A stretch of DNA of 64,000 nucleotides from Hinthialibacter sp964556895 (GCA_964556895.1 CAZKYC010000012.1:1-64000); one strand, 5' to 3'; counted from the first letter of the stretch, positions 8,658-17,571 are shown. Notes: generated by a model not told the origin, from the letters alone. Made by a program: numbers and translations.

Positions 8658-10682
8658 TTAGTGAATTGGCTTGAATTCATCCATTTCTTCGAATGTTGGG
8701 GTTAGTCTGTTAACCGGCTGGCTTCCGTTCGTTTTAGGGCTTGGTAAAGTTGGTTCCGCATGATTCGTAACTTGTTTAGGCGTTCCCGCCAGCTCAGCCT
8801 CGTTGACCTTAAAGAAAGCAATCATTTCTTGCAGTTGAGCTGCTTGAGCATTCAGTTCTTCACTCGCTGAAGCCGCTTCTTCGCTGGCGGCGGAATTCTG
8901 TTGGGTCACGGCGTTTAGTTGCTCTATCGCCTGGCGAATCTGAATGGCGCCATTGGACTGCTCTGTACATGCTGCGTCGATTTCTTGGACCAGGCGCGCT
9001 GACTCTTTAATGGAAGGCACAACGGACTGAATCACGCCTCCCGCTTTCTCGGCCTTGCCCACACTGGTTGTGGCCAGTTCGCCGATTTCTTTCGCGGCTA
9101 ATTGGCTGCGCTCGGCCAGTTTTCTCACTTCGACAGCGACGACGGCGAACCCCTTGCCCATCTCGCCCGCGCGAGCCGCTTCAATCGCCGCGTTGAGCGC
9201 CAGAAGGTTGGTCTGATCAGAGATATCGTTGATGACGGTGATCTTTTCGGCAATCGTCTTCATCGCCTCAACAGTCTCAGAGACTGCACTGCCGCCCTTC
9301 TCCGCTTCAACCGCCGAACTTGATGCATTGCTGTTGGTCTTTTGTGCATTCTCAGCATTGGCTTGAATCGAAGAGGTCAGTTCTTCGACCGCCGATGACG
9401 TCTCTTCCAGGCTGGCGGCCTGTTCAGTGGTTGCATTCGCCAGTTCTTGCGACGAACTCGAAAGTTGTTCGGCGCTAGACGAAACCTGTTCAGACGCTAG
9501 GCGAATATTCAACATTAAATCGCGCAACCGGGTTGCCATGGCATTCAAACTGATGGATAAATTGCCCATTTCATCCTTGCGGTCTATGGCAAGCGTTTTG
9601 GTCAAGTCGCCGCCTGCGATTTGTTCAGCAAAGCCGATATTCACCAGCAGTGGTTTGACGATGCCGCGCGCGATCACCAGCGCTAATCCAATAGCAAGCA
9701 CAACAGCAATAATACTGAACATCACAACTTGGCTTCTAGTGACCGCCGCCAACGACAACATCGCGTCGTCGGTCATCACATTGTCAGCAGCAGTTGTCTT
9801 GACCTGGTCTAACAAGCTCTGAACTTCATGTAACGCCGTTGACGTTTCCTGTGCATAGATTTGACGGGCTTGGTTAAGGCCGTCGACGCTGGTTGCATGC
9901 CATGCGAGCACTTGATCAATTGCGTCCAGCGTTTCATAGGCCACTGGTTTAGTCGTTTCCATATAATAGGCCGCAGCGCCTTGGCGATTGCCCTTGGCTA
10001 GCATGTCTTGAATGGTAACAGCGCTTTCATGCAATTTTGTATGAGGCTCATACACCTGGTTGATCGCAGCGGCGAAGATTGGATCGGTCTGTTTTAGCGA
10101 CTCTGTTTCTTGTGAATAGAGCCATTTGCCAAAATCGCATTGATGGGGGTCCATCTCAGCGTCTATCGTTTTGAGGCTTGAATCAACAAATACATCTTTG
10201 ACTTTGTGCGCCCAGGCCAAATGGGCTGTCTTCATTTCACGCAGAAAGTTACCGAGTTCGACATCCGCGTCATGATAGACCTGTGTAATCTTTGAGGCGG
10301 ATTCATGCAAACGCTGGTGGGGATCGCCGACCTGATCGAGGATGGTCTTCAATTCAGGCACAAGCGCTTCGGCGTGTTGGCGCCCTTCGCCAGCATACCA
10401 TTCCCCAAACGCGCATTTGGTATGGTCTAATTGAACGTCGAGCGAATGGACGTTTTTGTCATTTAAGAATTCGCTGACTTTGGCCGCCCAATTAAGATGG
10501 TCGACTACTTTTTGTGTGATATCTCCTCTAAGCTTGTTGCCCTCGATCACTTCTTCGGCATTCATTACGATTCCACTCACACCGAAGTATGACCGTCCCG
10601 CGACAATAACAAGTAGCGTAATCACAACCCCAAAACCGATGATGAACTTGCCGCTTAACTTGATGTTCTTCCAACGAAACAT
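8658..10682 (-). CDS. Methyl-accepting chemotaxis protein with two CZB-like sensor domains
   Basis: The start was moved to the internal ATG because AGGAGG lies 8 bp upstream, giving 674 residues. TM1 is at about 13-32. A periplasmic region of about 280 residues follows and holds two chemoreceptor zinc-binding (CZB)-like units: HLNWAAKVSEF with DHTKCAFGEWY, then HLAWAHKVKDVF with DPHQCDFGKWLY. TM2 (about 315-338), a HAMP domain and the signalling domain complete it, with the highly conserved hairpin tip DQTNLLALNAAIEAARAGE. No C-terminal NWETF-type CheR/CheB tether is seen. It should pass a signal to CheA/CheW and possibly senses zinc or redox state. No other che genes are in the window. Confidence 0.94.
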   Translation of the reverse strand: MFRWKNIKLSGKFIIGFGVVITLLVIVAGRSYFGVSGIVMNAEEVIEGNKLRGDITQKVVDHLNWAAKVSEFLNDKNVHSLDVQLDHTKCAFGEWYAGEGRQHAEALVPELKTILDQVGDPHQRLHESASKITQVYHDADVELGNFLREMKTAHLAWAHKVKDVFVDSSLKTIDAEMDPHQCDFGKWLYSQETESLKQTDPIFAAAINQVYEPHTKLHESAVTIQDMLAKGNRQGAAAYYMETTKPVAYETLDAIDQVLAWHATSVDGLNQARQIYAQETSTALHEVQSLLDQVKTTAADNVMTDDAMLSLAAVTRSQVVMFSIIAVVLAIGLALVIARGIVKPLLVNIGFAEQIAGGDLTKTLAIDRKDEMGNLSISLNAMATRLRDLMLNIRLASEQVSSSAEQLSSSSQELANATTEQAASLEETSSAVEELTSSIQANAENAQKTNSNASSSAVEAEKGGSAVSETVEAMKTIAEKITVINDISDQTNLLALNAAIEAARAGEMGKGFAVVAVEVRKLAERSQLAAKEIGELATTSVGKAEKAGGVIQSVVPSIKESARLVQEIDAACTEQSNGAIQIRQAIEQLNAVTQQNSAASEEAASASEELNAQAAQLQEMIAFFKVNEAELAGTPKQVTNHAEPTLPSPKTNGSQPVNRLTPTFEEMDEFKPIH

Positions 10683-11100
10683 GGCGCCCTCCTGAGATGT
10701 ACAAACTTGAGGTGATTGTATGGGAAACCTATCGAACATGTTCCCATATCACAGGCGACATAGCGCAAATTATAAGCCAAATTCTATTAACGACAATTTT
10801 ACAAATTTTTGGCTTAATGGCCAAAATTACAATATATATATCTCAAGTGTGTATTCACAAATTAAATCTTATAGATTCAAACACAAACAGAGTTATATAA
10901 CTTTATGCATGTATGTAATATATACATATTTCTTGGCATATGTTTTTTTATAACTCTTTCTTGTAATGAAAAAATACAACCCGTCAGTAACTTGGTGTGA
11001 TACAAGTAATTTCTACTTTTTTGTTTTCGGTTACAGATAATCAGTGGTCGGTTCCTACACTCAAATCTAAAACCTCGGTAAACTACAAACGCTCATATTA
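10683..11100. other. AT-rich spacer upstream of two divergent genes
   Basis: This 418-bp spacer is far richer in A+T than the rest of the window, especially 10780-10990, with TATATATA runs and a partly self-complementary stretch (ATGTATGTAATATATACAT near 10908). It must hold the promoters of the chemoreceptor (minus) and of the unknown gene at 11101 (plus). I see no unambiguous -35/-10 pair and no credible coding sequence; the short reading frames here are low-complexity. Confidence 0.5.
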
Positions 11101-12021
11101 TTGTCTGAGGGCCAACCCACTGTGGACATCCGAAACCATCTTGAGACATTAGCCAACGGCGACGGCAACCAAATCGTTGACGGGATGAAAAACGAGCTCG
11201 ATATCGTCTCGACTTTCATGAACGATTTGTCGATTTCCGCCGAAAAGCTTACACCCGAAACTCGCCTTCACTGGTTCCAATCGAAGCAAATCATCCAAAC
11301 GGCTGAAAAGAACGCAACCGTTTTAGATAAACACGCGAAACGCGTTGATGATCTGGAAAACAAACGCCCTGTCAGGGAGTACCTGCGTCTGCAACAAGAA
11401 ATGAGGAATACTCGCTCACCGATCGAGTATGGGAAATTGAACCGACAAATCAAGCAATTAAAAGATTCGGCTTCGCGTGATTTATCAGACCTGGTCTCAA
11501 ACCAACATCAAGTTCTTCTTAAGCGTATCAACCTGGTCAACCATTGGAAGTCACTGTTAGCCGTCGAGATTCGTGTATTGGAAGAATGTAAAGTGTATAT
11601 TCTTCAATCGGCCAAATCGACGGCGGAAGCCAGCGGCGACGTCGAATTATTAGATGATGTCATCCAACAGATTCACCTGTTACAGGGCCCGCCGCATGAA
11701 CTAGAAGGGTACGCAGTCAATCTATCGGCGCTGCAAACCGCCAACATTCATGTTCTGCGTAAAACCGTGAAAAACCAACTCGATGAAGTTGTAAAACTCG
11801 AAAAATTAATTGCAGAAAAACGAATCGCCCTCAACACCCTCACTGACATAGCGAAACGACTGAATTCTGGTCTCCCCGACGAATTACAACAGAAACCCGT
11901 CGAGCCTGTCCCAACAGCATCAGATTCGGGGCCTCAACCGAACGAGTCCAGGCCGCCCCCCAGTGAAGAGAGCTCCGCCCCCTCACACCGAATGGCCTTT
12001 CGCGACAAAGACAAACGCTAA
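11101..12021 (+). CDS. Unknown coiled-coil protein
   Basis: I do not recognise this 306-residue cytoplasmic protein. It is almost wholly helical and charged, with heptad-like stretches at about residues 50-130 and 220-265. A Pro/Ser/Glu-rich linker (about 265-295) leads to a basic end, RMAFRDKDKR. There is no signal peptide or membrane segment. The annotated start is TTG without a clear ribosome-binding site; the first ATG is 26 codons further in (11179), so the N-terminus is uncertain. It overlaps nothing and ends 1 bp before the convergent SDR gene. The protein at 20365 has a similar make-up (helical, basic RMARFSRASR end) but no convincing alignment by eye. Confidence 0.7.
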   Translation: MSEGQPTVDIRNHLETLANGDGNQIVDGMKNELDIVSTFMNDLSISAEKLTPETRLHWFQSKQIIQTAEKNATVLDKHAKRVDDLENKRPVREYLRLQQEMRNTRSPIEYGKLNRQIKQLKDSASRDLSDLVSNQHQVLLKRINLVNHWKSLLAVEIRVLEECKVYILQSAKSTAEASGDVELLDDVIQQIHLLQGPPHELEGYAVNLSALQTANIHVLRKTVKNQLDEVVKLEKLIAEKRIALNTLTDIAKRLNSGLPDELQQKPVEPVPTASDSGPQPNESRPPPSEESSAPSHRMAFRDKDKR

Positions 12022-12022
12022 T

Positions 12023-12739
12023 CTAGAGCGATTGGTCAGCAGGCAGCGTCAACAAGCGGTGAATTCGAACATGGGACGGCTGCTCTAAAATAAACCGCGC
12101 CATACGGGCGATATCTTCTGGCAGAAGCGCGCGGGGAATGTCTAACGCTTCAGTCGGATGGACTGGCCACTCGCGATGCAATTCTGTTTTGACCAAGCCA
12201 GGTTCGATACAGGCGATGCCGATATCCGTCTTGGCGAGTTCCATACGCAAGGCTTCGGTCAGCGCTTCGATGGCGTACTTCGTGCCCGCATACGCTCCCG
12301 TGGTGGGCCGCACTTTGGTGCCGAGAATACTGGAGAGGTTTAATAAGAACCCGCTGCCGGTTGATTTGAAATGCTTCAGGGCGACATAAGCCATGCGGTA
12401 AGCGGCTTCGACGTTGATACGCGCCATTTGACAGACGGTGTCGATATCAATTTCTTCGATGGCCCCAATCGTCATCACGCCCGCGTTGTTTACAACGATA
12501 TCGCAGCGCCCAAATGACTCGAGCGCGGCGTCGACCAAGCGTCCCGGCGTTTCTGGATCAGCAATATCGCCTGCGATGGAGACAGGACTGTCTAACTTAC
12601 TAGCGAGTTCTTCCAGCCGCTCAGGCCGCCTGCCAGAGATGACGACTTTGACGCCCGCTTGGTTTAAATCTTCCGCAATCGCCCAGCCGATGCCGCTGCT
12701 GGCGCCTGTAATTATTGCGACCTTGTCGTTGAGTTCCAT
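12023..12739 (-). CDS. Short-chain dehydrogenase/reductase (SDR)
   Basis: The 238-residue classical SDR has the cofactor loop TGASSGIGWAIAE (about 10-22), the structural NNAG motif (about 86), a catalytic Ser at LNLSSILGT (about 135) and the active-site YAGTKYA with Tyr and Lys four apart (about 150). An Arg after the second beta strand (SGRRPERLEE) suggests NADPH preference. The ATG follows AGGGGG. Family members reduce a wide range of ketones, sugars or acyl-ACPs, and the closest pattern is the YdfG-like group; the substrate is unknown. The gene has no operon partner. Confidence 0.9.
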   Translation of the reverse strand: MELNDKVAIITGASSGIGWAIAEDLNQAGVKVVISGRRPERLEELASKLDSPVSIAGDIADPETPGRLVDAALESFGRCDIVVNNAGVMTIGAIEEIDIDTVCQMARINVEAAYRMAYVALKHFKSTGSGFLLNLSSILGTKVRPTTGAYAGTKYAIEALTEALRMELAKTDIGIACIEPGLVKTELHREWPVHPTEALDIPRALLPEDIARMARFILEQPSHVRIHRLLTLPADQSL

Positions 12740-12802
12740 TTTCGCCCCCTTGATTATCTGATTTTCATGAAGCCATCTTATTTATTTATTACTGCAGCGG
12801 TA

Positions 12803-12879
12803 GGCGTGGGCACAACTCGGCTCGCTTCAGTGCGGGCTTTTAGGCCCATTTGTACAGGGGCCAGAGTTTCACCCATGCC
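12803..12879 (-). repeat. Palindromic core repeat, divergent copy
   Basis: The copy reads on the minus strand and is 77 bp long. The arms GGCATGGGTGAAACTCT and CGAGTTGTGCCCACGCC match at about 12 of 17 paired positions. The centre keeps the inner hairpin GGGCCTAAAAGCCC and GCACTGAAGCGAGC. It sits in the spacer between the divergent SDR and redoxin genes. It is the most decayed copy in the window. Confidence 0.8.
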
Positions 12880-13009
12880 AGACAAAAGCGGTCTAATTCG
12901 ATTACGTGTTACTTTTCTCCCAAAGAATAAGATGGCTTCGGCTTAAACGAATTGTTAAATTGTCATTACTCTTTATACTCAATTGATGAGAACCATTCAG
13001 GGAGCGAAT

Positions 13010-13651
13010 ATGCCATTTCGCCATTTGCTTGCTTTGGTCGCGGTATTGGGTTTGATGAACACAGTTGGGTATTCTCAACCATCTGTGGATATCATTTCAG
13101 CCACGCCGCCCTACCAATTGGGCAGCGAGGTCGCTCCCTTCGCGATTCGCGACGTGTCTGGCGAACTGCATGACCTGGGAGAGACACTCGGCGCCAATAC
13201 CATCGTTATTTATTTTTGGAACTTTCGCTGCCCTATGTCTCGCGTTTATGAAAATCGACTGCAAACGCTCATGGCGACGTATGCGCCTCAGAATATCACA
13301 TTCTGGGTCGTCGATTCAAACGCGACAAATTCAGACGCTGACATACTTGAATACCACGCCCAACACGCGCTTCCCTACCCCGTCCTCAAAGATGATGACA
13401 ACCAACTTGCTGACCAGTTTAGTGCAACCAAGACGCCCGAAGTTTATATCATCGGCGTCGACAAACGCCTCCAGTACCATGGAGCAATCGACAACAACCA
13501 TAATCCCGATAAAGCAACTCATCCGTTTGTCGAGAATGCGCTTGAGTCATTGGCGCAAAACAAAGAGCCGGAGGTTAAACACTTTCCCGCATTTGGCTGT
13601 GCGATCAAGCGAACAGTGACGAGCGCGACTAGTTCCTCGCCACCTAACTGA
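13010..13651 (+). CDS. Exported redoxin (AhpC/TSA-like) protein
   Basis: The ATG at 13010 was chosen because GGGAG precedes it by 7 bp and a signal peptide (MPFRHLLALVAVLGL) starts exactly there. The mature part of this 213-residue protein is a thioredoxin-fold redoxin domain (about 35-185). Its nucleophile position reads FRCPMSRVYE, so only the first Cys of a CxxC pair is kept (CPMS). The cis-Pro region TKTPEVYII and the later GAIDNNHNP block match the redoxin group common in Planctomycetes-like genomes. A thiol peroxidase or copper/thiol chaperone role is possible. It lies 21 bp upstream of rsmD and is probably co-transcribed. Confidence 0.85.
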   Translation: MPFRHLLALVAVLGLMNTVGYSQPSVDIISATPPYQLGSEVAPFAIRDVSGELHDLGETLGANTIVIYFWNFRCPMSRVYENRLQTLMATYAPQNITFWVVDSNATNSDADILEYHAQHALPYPVLKDDDNQLADQFSATKTPEVYIIGVDKRLQYHGAIDNNHNPDKATHPFVENALESLAQNKEPEVKHFPAFGCAIKRTVTSATSSSPPN

Positions 13652-13672
13652 AAACCCGTATTGAGAGAATTC

Positions 13673-14242
13673 ATGAGAATTATTGCAGGCAAATACAAAA
13701 ACCGGGCGATTGATACGCCCGAAGGCCTCACCACGCGGCCGCTACTCAGCCGCATTCGAAAATCGCTGTTTGGTATACTTGACCCTCATTTGAACAATGC
13801 CCGAATTTTGGATTGCTATTCAGGCAGCGGCATCATCGCGCTCGAATCATTCAGCCGGGGCGCTTCGTATGTGATGAGCATCGACGCCGACCCCAAAGCC
13901 ATCGCGACCGCCAAAGCCAACCACAAAAAGATATGCCCCGAAAAAGACTACTATCTCACTCGCGGCGATGTGCTTGAGATGTTGCCGCGCCTCGCCCAAC
14001 AAAACCAGTCGTTTGACTTGATCGGGGTCATGCCGCCGTTTGGCGACGACTTGGTCGCGAGAACGTTGCAGATCATAGACGCCAATCCGGCCCTGTTGAC
14101 GCCCGACTCGATCATTTTCGCGCAACGCGACATCGAAGAAGAAATTTCGTTGGAATGGGAACACTTCGAACATGTTCGCACCAAAACGTATGGGCGCAAC
14201 ATCTTTGAGTTTTTCATGCCGCCTGAAGACGATTTAGACTGA
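13673..14242 (+). CDS. rsmD: RsmD-like 16S rRNA (guanine966-N2) methyltransferase
   Basis: The start MRIIAGKYKNR is the canonical RsmD N-terminus, so the ATG at 13673 is preferred over the upstream TTG. The 189-residue protein has the N-terminal TRPLLSRIRKSLFGIL block that positions rRNA and the SAM-binding motif I DCYSGSGIIALESFSRGA (about 48-65). The catalytic motif IV, usually DPPY, reads MPPF (near residue 122), so the acidic residue is replaced by Met. That is unusual and may reduce activity or mark a divergent lineage. Overall length and architecture fit RsmD. The gene ends by overlapping the convergent rdgB by 9 bp. Confidence 0.88.
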   Translation: MRIIAGKYKNRAIDTPEGLTTRPLLSRIRKSLFGILDPHLNNARILDCYSGSGIIALESFSRGASYVMSIDADPKAIATAKANHKKICPEKDYYLTRGDVLEMLPRLAQQNQSFDLIGVMPPFGDDLVARTLQIIDANPALLTPDSIIFAQRDIEEEISLEWEHFEHVRTKTYGRNIFEFFMPPEDDLD

Positions 14243-14836
14243 GTAGGTTTCAAAAAATATTTTCACTTCGGCCAGCGCCTGGCCGCGGTGACTAACGGCG
14301 TGCTTTTCTTCGATAGGAACTTCGGCGAAGGTCTTGCCAAACGGCGGGTAAAAGAAAATTGGGTCGTAGCCAAATCCGCCCTCGCCGCTTGGCGAGTCGG
14401 CAATGAACCCTTCCACACACTGCTCAGTCGCAAACATGACTTCATCGCCCTGCGCCAATACAGCCGCACACACAAACCGTCCGGAGCGCTTCTCGGCGGG
14501 AACGCCTTCTAATTCATCTAACACCTTCTGCAGGTTTTCTTCATCGGTCGAGTCTTCGCCCTTGGCGTAACGGGCTGAGTAGATGCCCGGCCCACCGTCC
14601 AGCGCGTCAACCGCCAGCCCCGAATCGTCCGCCAGGGCTAACAGGCCGGAATGGGTCGACGCGGCGACGGCTTTCAAAATGGCGTTTTCGACAAACGTTT
14701 TGCCTGTCTCTTCGACTTCAGGCGAGTCAGGAAAGTCGCGCAAGGTCACAACGTTCCATCCCAAACCAGACAGCAATTCTTCGAGTTCGCTTTGTTTTTT
14801 TGGGTTACGGGTTGCAAGTAGTATTGTGTTAGTCAT
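14234..14836 (-). CDS. rdgB: XTP/dITP diphosphatase (RdgB/HAM1)
   Basis: This 200-residue house-cleaning nucleotide pyrophosphatase removes ITP, dITP and XTP. Family landmarks are LLATRNPKKQSELEELL (substrate loop, residues 5-21), FVENAILKA, LADDSGLAVDALDGGPGIYS (metal-binding Asp pair, about 68-87), GEGGFGYDPIF and SHRGQAL near the end. The length is normal. The ATG follows ATAGG. The gene lies 5 bp after the proline-rich membrane protein gene on the same strand, so the two probably form an operon. Confidence 0.96.
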   Translation of the reverse strand: MTNTILLATRNPKKQSELEELLSGLGWNVVTLRDFPDSPEVEETGKTFVENAILKAVAASTHSGLLALADDSGLAVDALDGGPGIYSARYAKGEDSTDEENLQKVLDELEGVPAEKRSGRFVCAAVLAQGDEVMFATEQCVEGFIADSPSGEGGFGYDPIFFYPPFGKTFAEVPIEEKHAVSHRGQALAEVKIFFETYSV

Positions 14837-14841
14837 AGAAC

Positions 14842-15537
14842 CTATTGACGCTCTGACCAGCGTGGAATCGGCGGCAGGCTGCGCGGCCGTCTCAATACTT
14901 CTGACAAGACCACAGCAACACGTAATGGATTGACTTCAGCCTGTTTCGCCAATTGAGTAAACAACCGGTGATGGCTTTTTGTCGGCGAAGTGAGACGCGC
15001 CAATTCCATTGGCGACAAGGCTGGCTTTTCAACAGGCTTCTTTTTAACGCTTTCTTTTTTAGGCTGTGGTTTTGGCGCCTTTTTGGGCTTAGGCGGCTCT
15101 GGCTCCATGACGATTTCAGGCTCTTCGGTTTCCATGAAAGCCTTGAAGATTTCAGTCACCAGGTCTTTTTCTTTTTCAGCTTGCGGCAAGGTCTCAACCA
15201 ACACCTCATCCGGCTGAGGCTGAGGCTTGGGTCGTTCTTGAATCGGACGGCGCTTTTGAATCGGTTTTCTCATGCGCTGCGGGCGAGTTTCTAACGAACG
15301 TCCTTCAAGCGACCGCCCTTCCAGTGAATGGCCGTCAGTGCTCGCCATCGGCTTGGTCTCTTGAGATTGCGGACGCGGCGCGGGGCGCAGGGGCCTCTTG
15401 GGCGCAGGGACAGGCGGCTCGACAGGTGGTTCATCGAGTTTGTCGTTTTGGTCCTGATTAAACTTCTTGGCCAGGCTTGATGCTGCGCTGGCGCCCAAAA
15501 TCACTAAAATAGCGATTATTTGTAAAATTTCATCCAT
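14842..15537 (-). CDS. Membrane-anchored proline-rich protein of unknown function
   Basis: The 231-residue protein has one N-terminal transmembrane segment (about residues 4-21). A long Pro/Glu/Lys-rich disordered region (about 35-170) contains a short repeat (LEGRSLEGRSLETR), and a small conserved-looking helical end (about 172-231) starts at ALSPMELARLTSP. The tail may bind a partner while the disordered part spans a gap. No enzyme motif is present. AGGAGG lies 11 bp before the ATG. It is upstream of rdgB by 5 bp and divergent from the neuA-like gene. Function unknown. Confidence 0.75.
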   Translation of the reverse strand: MDEILQIIAILVILGASAASSLAKKFNQDQNDKLDEPPVEPPVPAPKRPLRPAPRPQSQETKPMASTDGHSLEGRSLEGRSLETRPQRMRKPIQKRRPIQERPKPQPQPDEVLVETLPQAEKEKDLVTEIFKAFMETEEPEIVMEPEPPKPKKAPKPQPKKESVKKKPVEKPALSPMELARLTSPTKSHHRLFTQLAKQAEVNPLRVAVVLSEVLRRPRSLPPIPRWSERQ

Positions 15538-15665
15538 CAGTCAAACGGCCTCCTGTGGAATACATACAGTTTAGCACAAAACCGCCCGGTGCGCCTACTT
15601 TCCGCCCACTTGACCCGCCCCGGCGTCAACCTACGATGAGTCAACTTGTTATAGGTAGAGTACGA

Positions 15666-16388
15666 ATGAGCGCGATATCTCTTTCATCCATCTTGTGTGT
15701 TGTCCCGGCGCGCGGCGGTTCAAAAGGGCTGCCTCGAAAGAATGTGCGTCTGTTGGGCGGCGCGCCCTTGATTGCCCATACCATCCGCGCCGCCAAACAG
15801 AGCCGCATCGGCGGGGTCATCGTGTCGACCGACGATGAAGAGATCGCGGCGATTTCTAAAGAAGCGGGTGCAGAGGTTCCGTTCATTCGCCCGGCAGAGT
15901 TATCTGGCGACCAGGCGACTTCGTTGTCGGTTCTTCAACACGCGCTTGAATTTGTCGAGTCAAACGGCCAAACAATCGAAACAGTGGTGTTTCTTCAACC
16001 GACGTCGCCCTTTAGGCAGGCCCATCATATCAACGAAGCCCTCGATTTATTTGGACAATGCGGCAAAAATTCAGTGCTAGCTGTCACCAGCGTTGAAGAA
16101 TTTCACCCCTATTTCATGTTTGAGCGACAAGATGATGGTAAACTCAATACCCTGTTTGACCTGAAAGAACGCCCCTTGCGGCGTCAAGACTTACCAGCGT
16201 ATTACCGCATCAACGGCGCAATCTATATCTCACGCCGCTCATATTATGAAAACCTGGCGCCCGACGCGGCCATCTTTGATTGGAACTCATGCGCCGGGTA
16301 TGAGATGGACGCATCGAGTTCGATAGATATAAACGATTACATAGATTTTCAACGCGCAGAACTGATGTTTACGGAGCAACCAAAATGA
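15666..16388 (+). CDS. neuA: CMP-sialic-acid-synthetase-like cytidylyltransferase
   Basis: The ATG at 15666 starts MSAISLSSILCVVPARGGSK, which places the nucleotide-binding VPARGGSKGLPRKN motif 13 residues in, as in NeuA/PseF/LegF proteins; the longer upstream frame has no family content. The 240-residue enzyme should activate an acidic nonulosonic sugar with CTP. Other landmarks are VVSTDDEEIA, VFLQPTSPFR and YRINGAIYIS. It overlaps neuC by 4 bp (ATGA), so translation is coupled. NeuB-type synthase, which would link the two, is not in the window. The exact sugar (sialic, legionaminic or pseudaminic acid) cannot be decided. Confidence 0.88.
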   Translation: MSAISLSSILCVVPARGGSKGLPRKNVRLLGGAPLIAHTIRAAKQSRIGGVIVSTDDEEIAAISKEAGAEVPFIRPAELSGDQATSLSVLQHALEFVESNGQTIETVVFLQPTSPFRQAHHINEALDLFGQCGKNSVLAVTSVEEFHPYFMFERQDDGKLNTLFDLKERPLRRQDLPAYYRINGAIYISRRSYYENLAPDAAIFDWNSCAGYEMDASSSIDINDYIDFQRAELMFTEQPK

Positions 16389-17533
16389 GACGCATCGCAG
16401 TCATAACCGGAACCCGCGCCGAATACGGCATCCTCAAACCGTTGCTCTACCAAATGGCTGAGAATGACATCCTCAAGCCATACGTCATTCCGACCGGCAT
16501 GCACCTCTCGCCCGAATACGGCCTGACCATTCAGCATATCGAAGAAGACGGCTTCCCCATGGGCGCCCGCGTCGACATGCTCTTCAGCAGCGACTCGCGC
16601 GCCGCCATGGCCAAAGGCCTGGGCGTCGGCATCATGGGCATTACCCAGGAAATCGAACGCATCCGCCCGCATGTCGTCATCATTCTCGGCGACCGCGTCG
16701 AGGCCTTCGCGGGGGCGACCTCTGGGTTGTTCGCGGGGTCAATCGTCGGGCACTTGCACGGCGGCGAGGTCACCAAGGGCGGGCTGGATGAATACATGCG
16801 CCACGCCATCACCAAACTCAGCCACCTTCACTTCGCCGCGACCGAGAAAAGCAAAGAGCGAATTGTGAGACTGGGCGAAAATCCCGACTTTGTCTACCAG
16901 GTTGGAACCCCCGGCCTGGACGCGTTATTGAAATACCCCGAATTCGACGACCAGGCGTTATCAGAAAAACTCGGCGTCTCGATTCCAGGCCGTTTTGCGT
17001 TGGTGGTTCAACACCCCATCTCGACGCGTCCTGAAACCGCGGCGGAAGAACTCAACGAAACCTTGAGCGCATTAAAATATTCGGGCGTGCATACCTTCTT
17101 GATCTACCCCAACGCCGACGCCGGCAGCCGCGAAATGATTAAGGCGATCCATCAAGTTGAGAAAGAGCCATGGATCGATACGTTCTTGTCGATGCCGCGC
17201 GAATTGTTCTGTAACCTCTTACGCCGCTGCGCCTGCTTAGTTGGCAACTCCAGCTCGGGCATGATCGACGCGCCCAGCTATGGCGCGCCCGTCATCAACA
17301 TTGGCGAGCGCCAGGAAGGCCGCGAACGCGGCGACAATGTCATCGACTGTAAGCCCAGCCGTAATGAAATTGAAAGCGCGCTCAACCGCGCCTTGACCGA
17401 CAACAACTTCATCGTGCGCGCTAAGAATGCGGTGAACCCCTACGGCGACGGCAAAGCGGCGGAACGCATCGCCCAAATTCTCGAAACCGTCGACTTCAAA
17501 CAAGCCCGCAACTCCAAAGCCCTGCCCTGGTAA
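16385..17533 (+). CDS. neuC: UDP-N-acetylglucosamine 2-epimerase, hydrolysing (NeuC type)
   Basis: The 382-residue enzyme converts UDP-GlcNAc (or a diacetyl derivative) to free ManNAc-type sugar plus UDP, the first step of nonulosonate synthesis. Landmarks are the N-terminal VITGTRAEYGILKPLL, IILGDRVEAFAGA, HLHGGEVTKGGLDEYMRHA (about 125-143), HPIST, and the UDP-binding NSSSGMIDAPSYGAPVINIG near residue 295. The TRAEYG and HxHGGE pattern is typical of the hydrolysing NeuC/LegG group, not of WecB. It overlaps the cytidylyltransferase gene, so the two act in one pathway supplying surface glycans. Confidence 0.93.
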   Translation: MRRIAVITGTRAEYGILKPLLYQMAENDILKPYVIPTGMHLSPEYGLTIQHIEEDGFPMGARVDMLFSSDSRAAMAKGLGVGIMGITQEIERIRPHVVIILGDRVEAFAGATSGLFAGSIVGHLHGGEVTKGGLDEYMRHAITKLSHLHFAATEKSKERIVRLGENPDFVYQVGTPGLDALLKYPEFDDQALSEKLGVSIPGRFALVVQHPISTRPETAAEELNETLSALKYSGVHTFLIYPNADAGSREMIKAIHQVEKEPWIDTFLSMPRELFCNLLRRCACLVGNSSSGMIDAPSYGAPVINIGERQEGRERGDNVIDCKPSRNEIESALNRALTDNNFIVRAKNAVNPYGDGKAAERIAQILETVDFKQARNSKALPW

Positions 17534-17548
17534 GAGATATGGGATTTC

Positions 17549-17571
17549 GTAGGGTGGGTTCTCAACCCACC
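17549..17571 (+). repeat. Short GTAGGGTGGG-type palindrome
   Basis: GTAGGGTGGGTTCTCAACCC continues to CACC and forms a small hairpin (GGTGGGTT/AACCCACC). The same GTAGGGTGGG word bounds the 78-bp element at 54637. Similar words are common dispersed repeats in many bacterial genomes. Confidence 0.7.

Noticed and set aside
10697..10953. Plus-strand frames in the AT-rich spacer
   Set aside because: Low-complexity Ile/Tyr/Thr-rich products without ribosome-binding sites.
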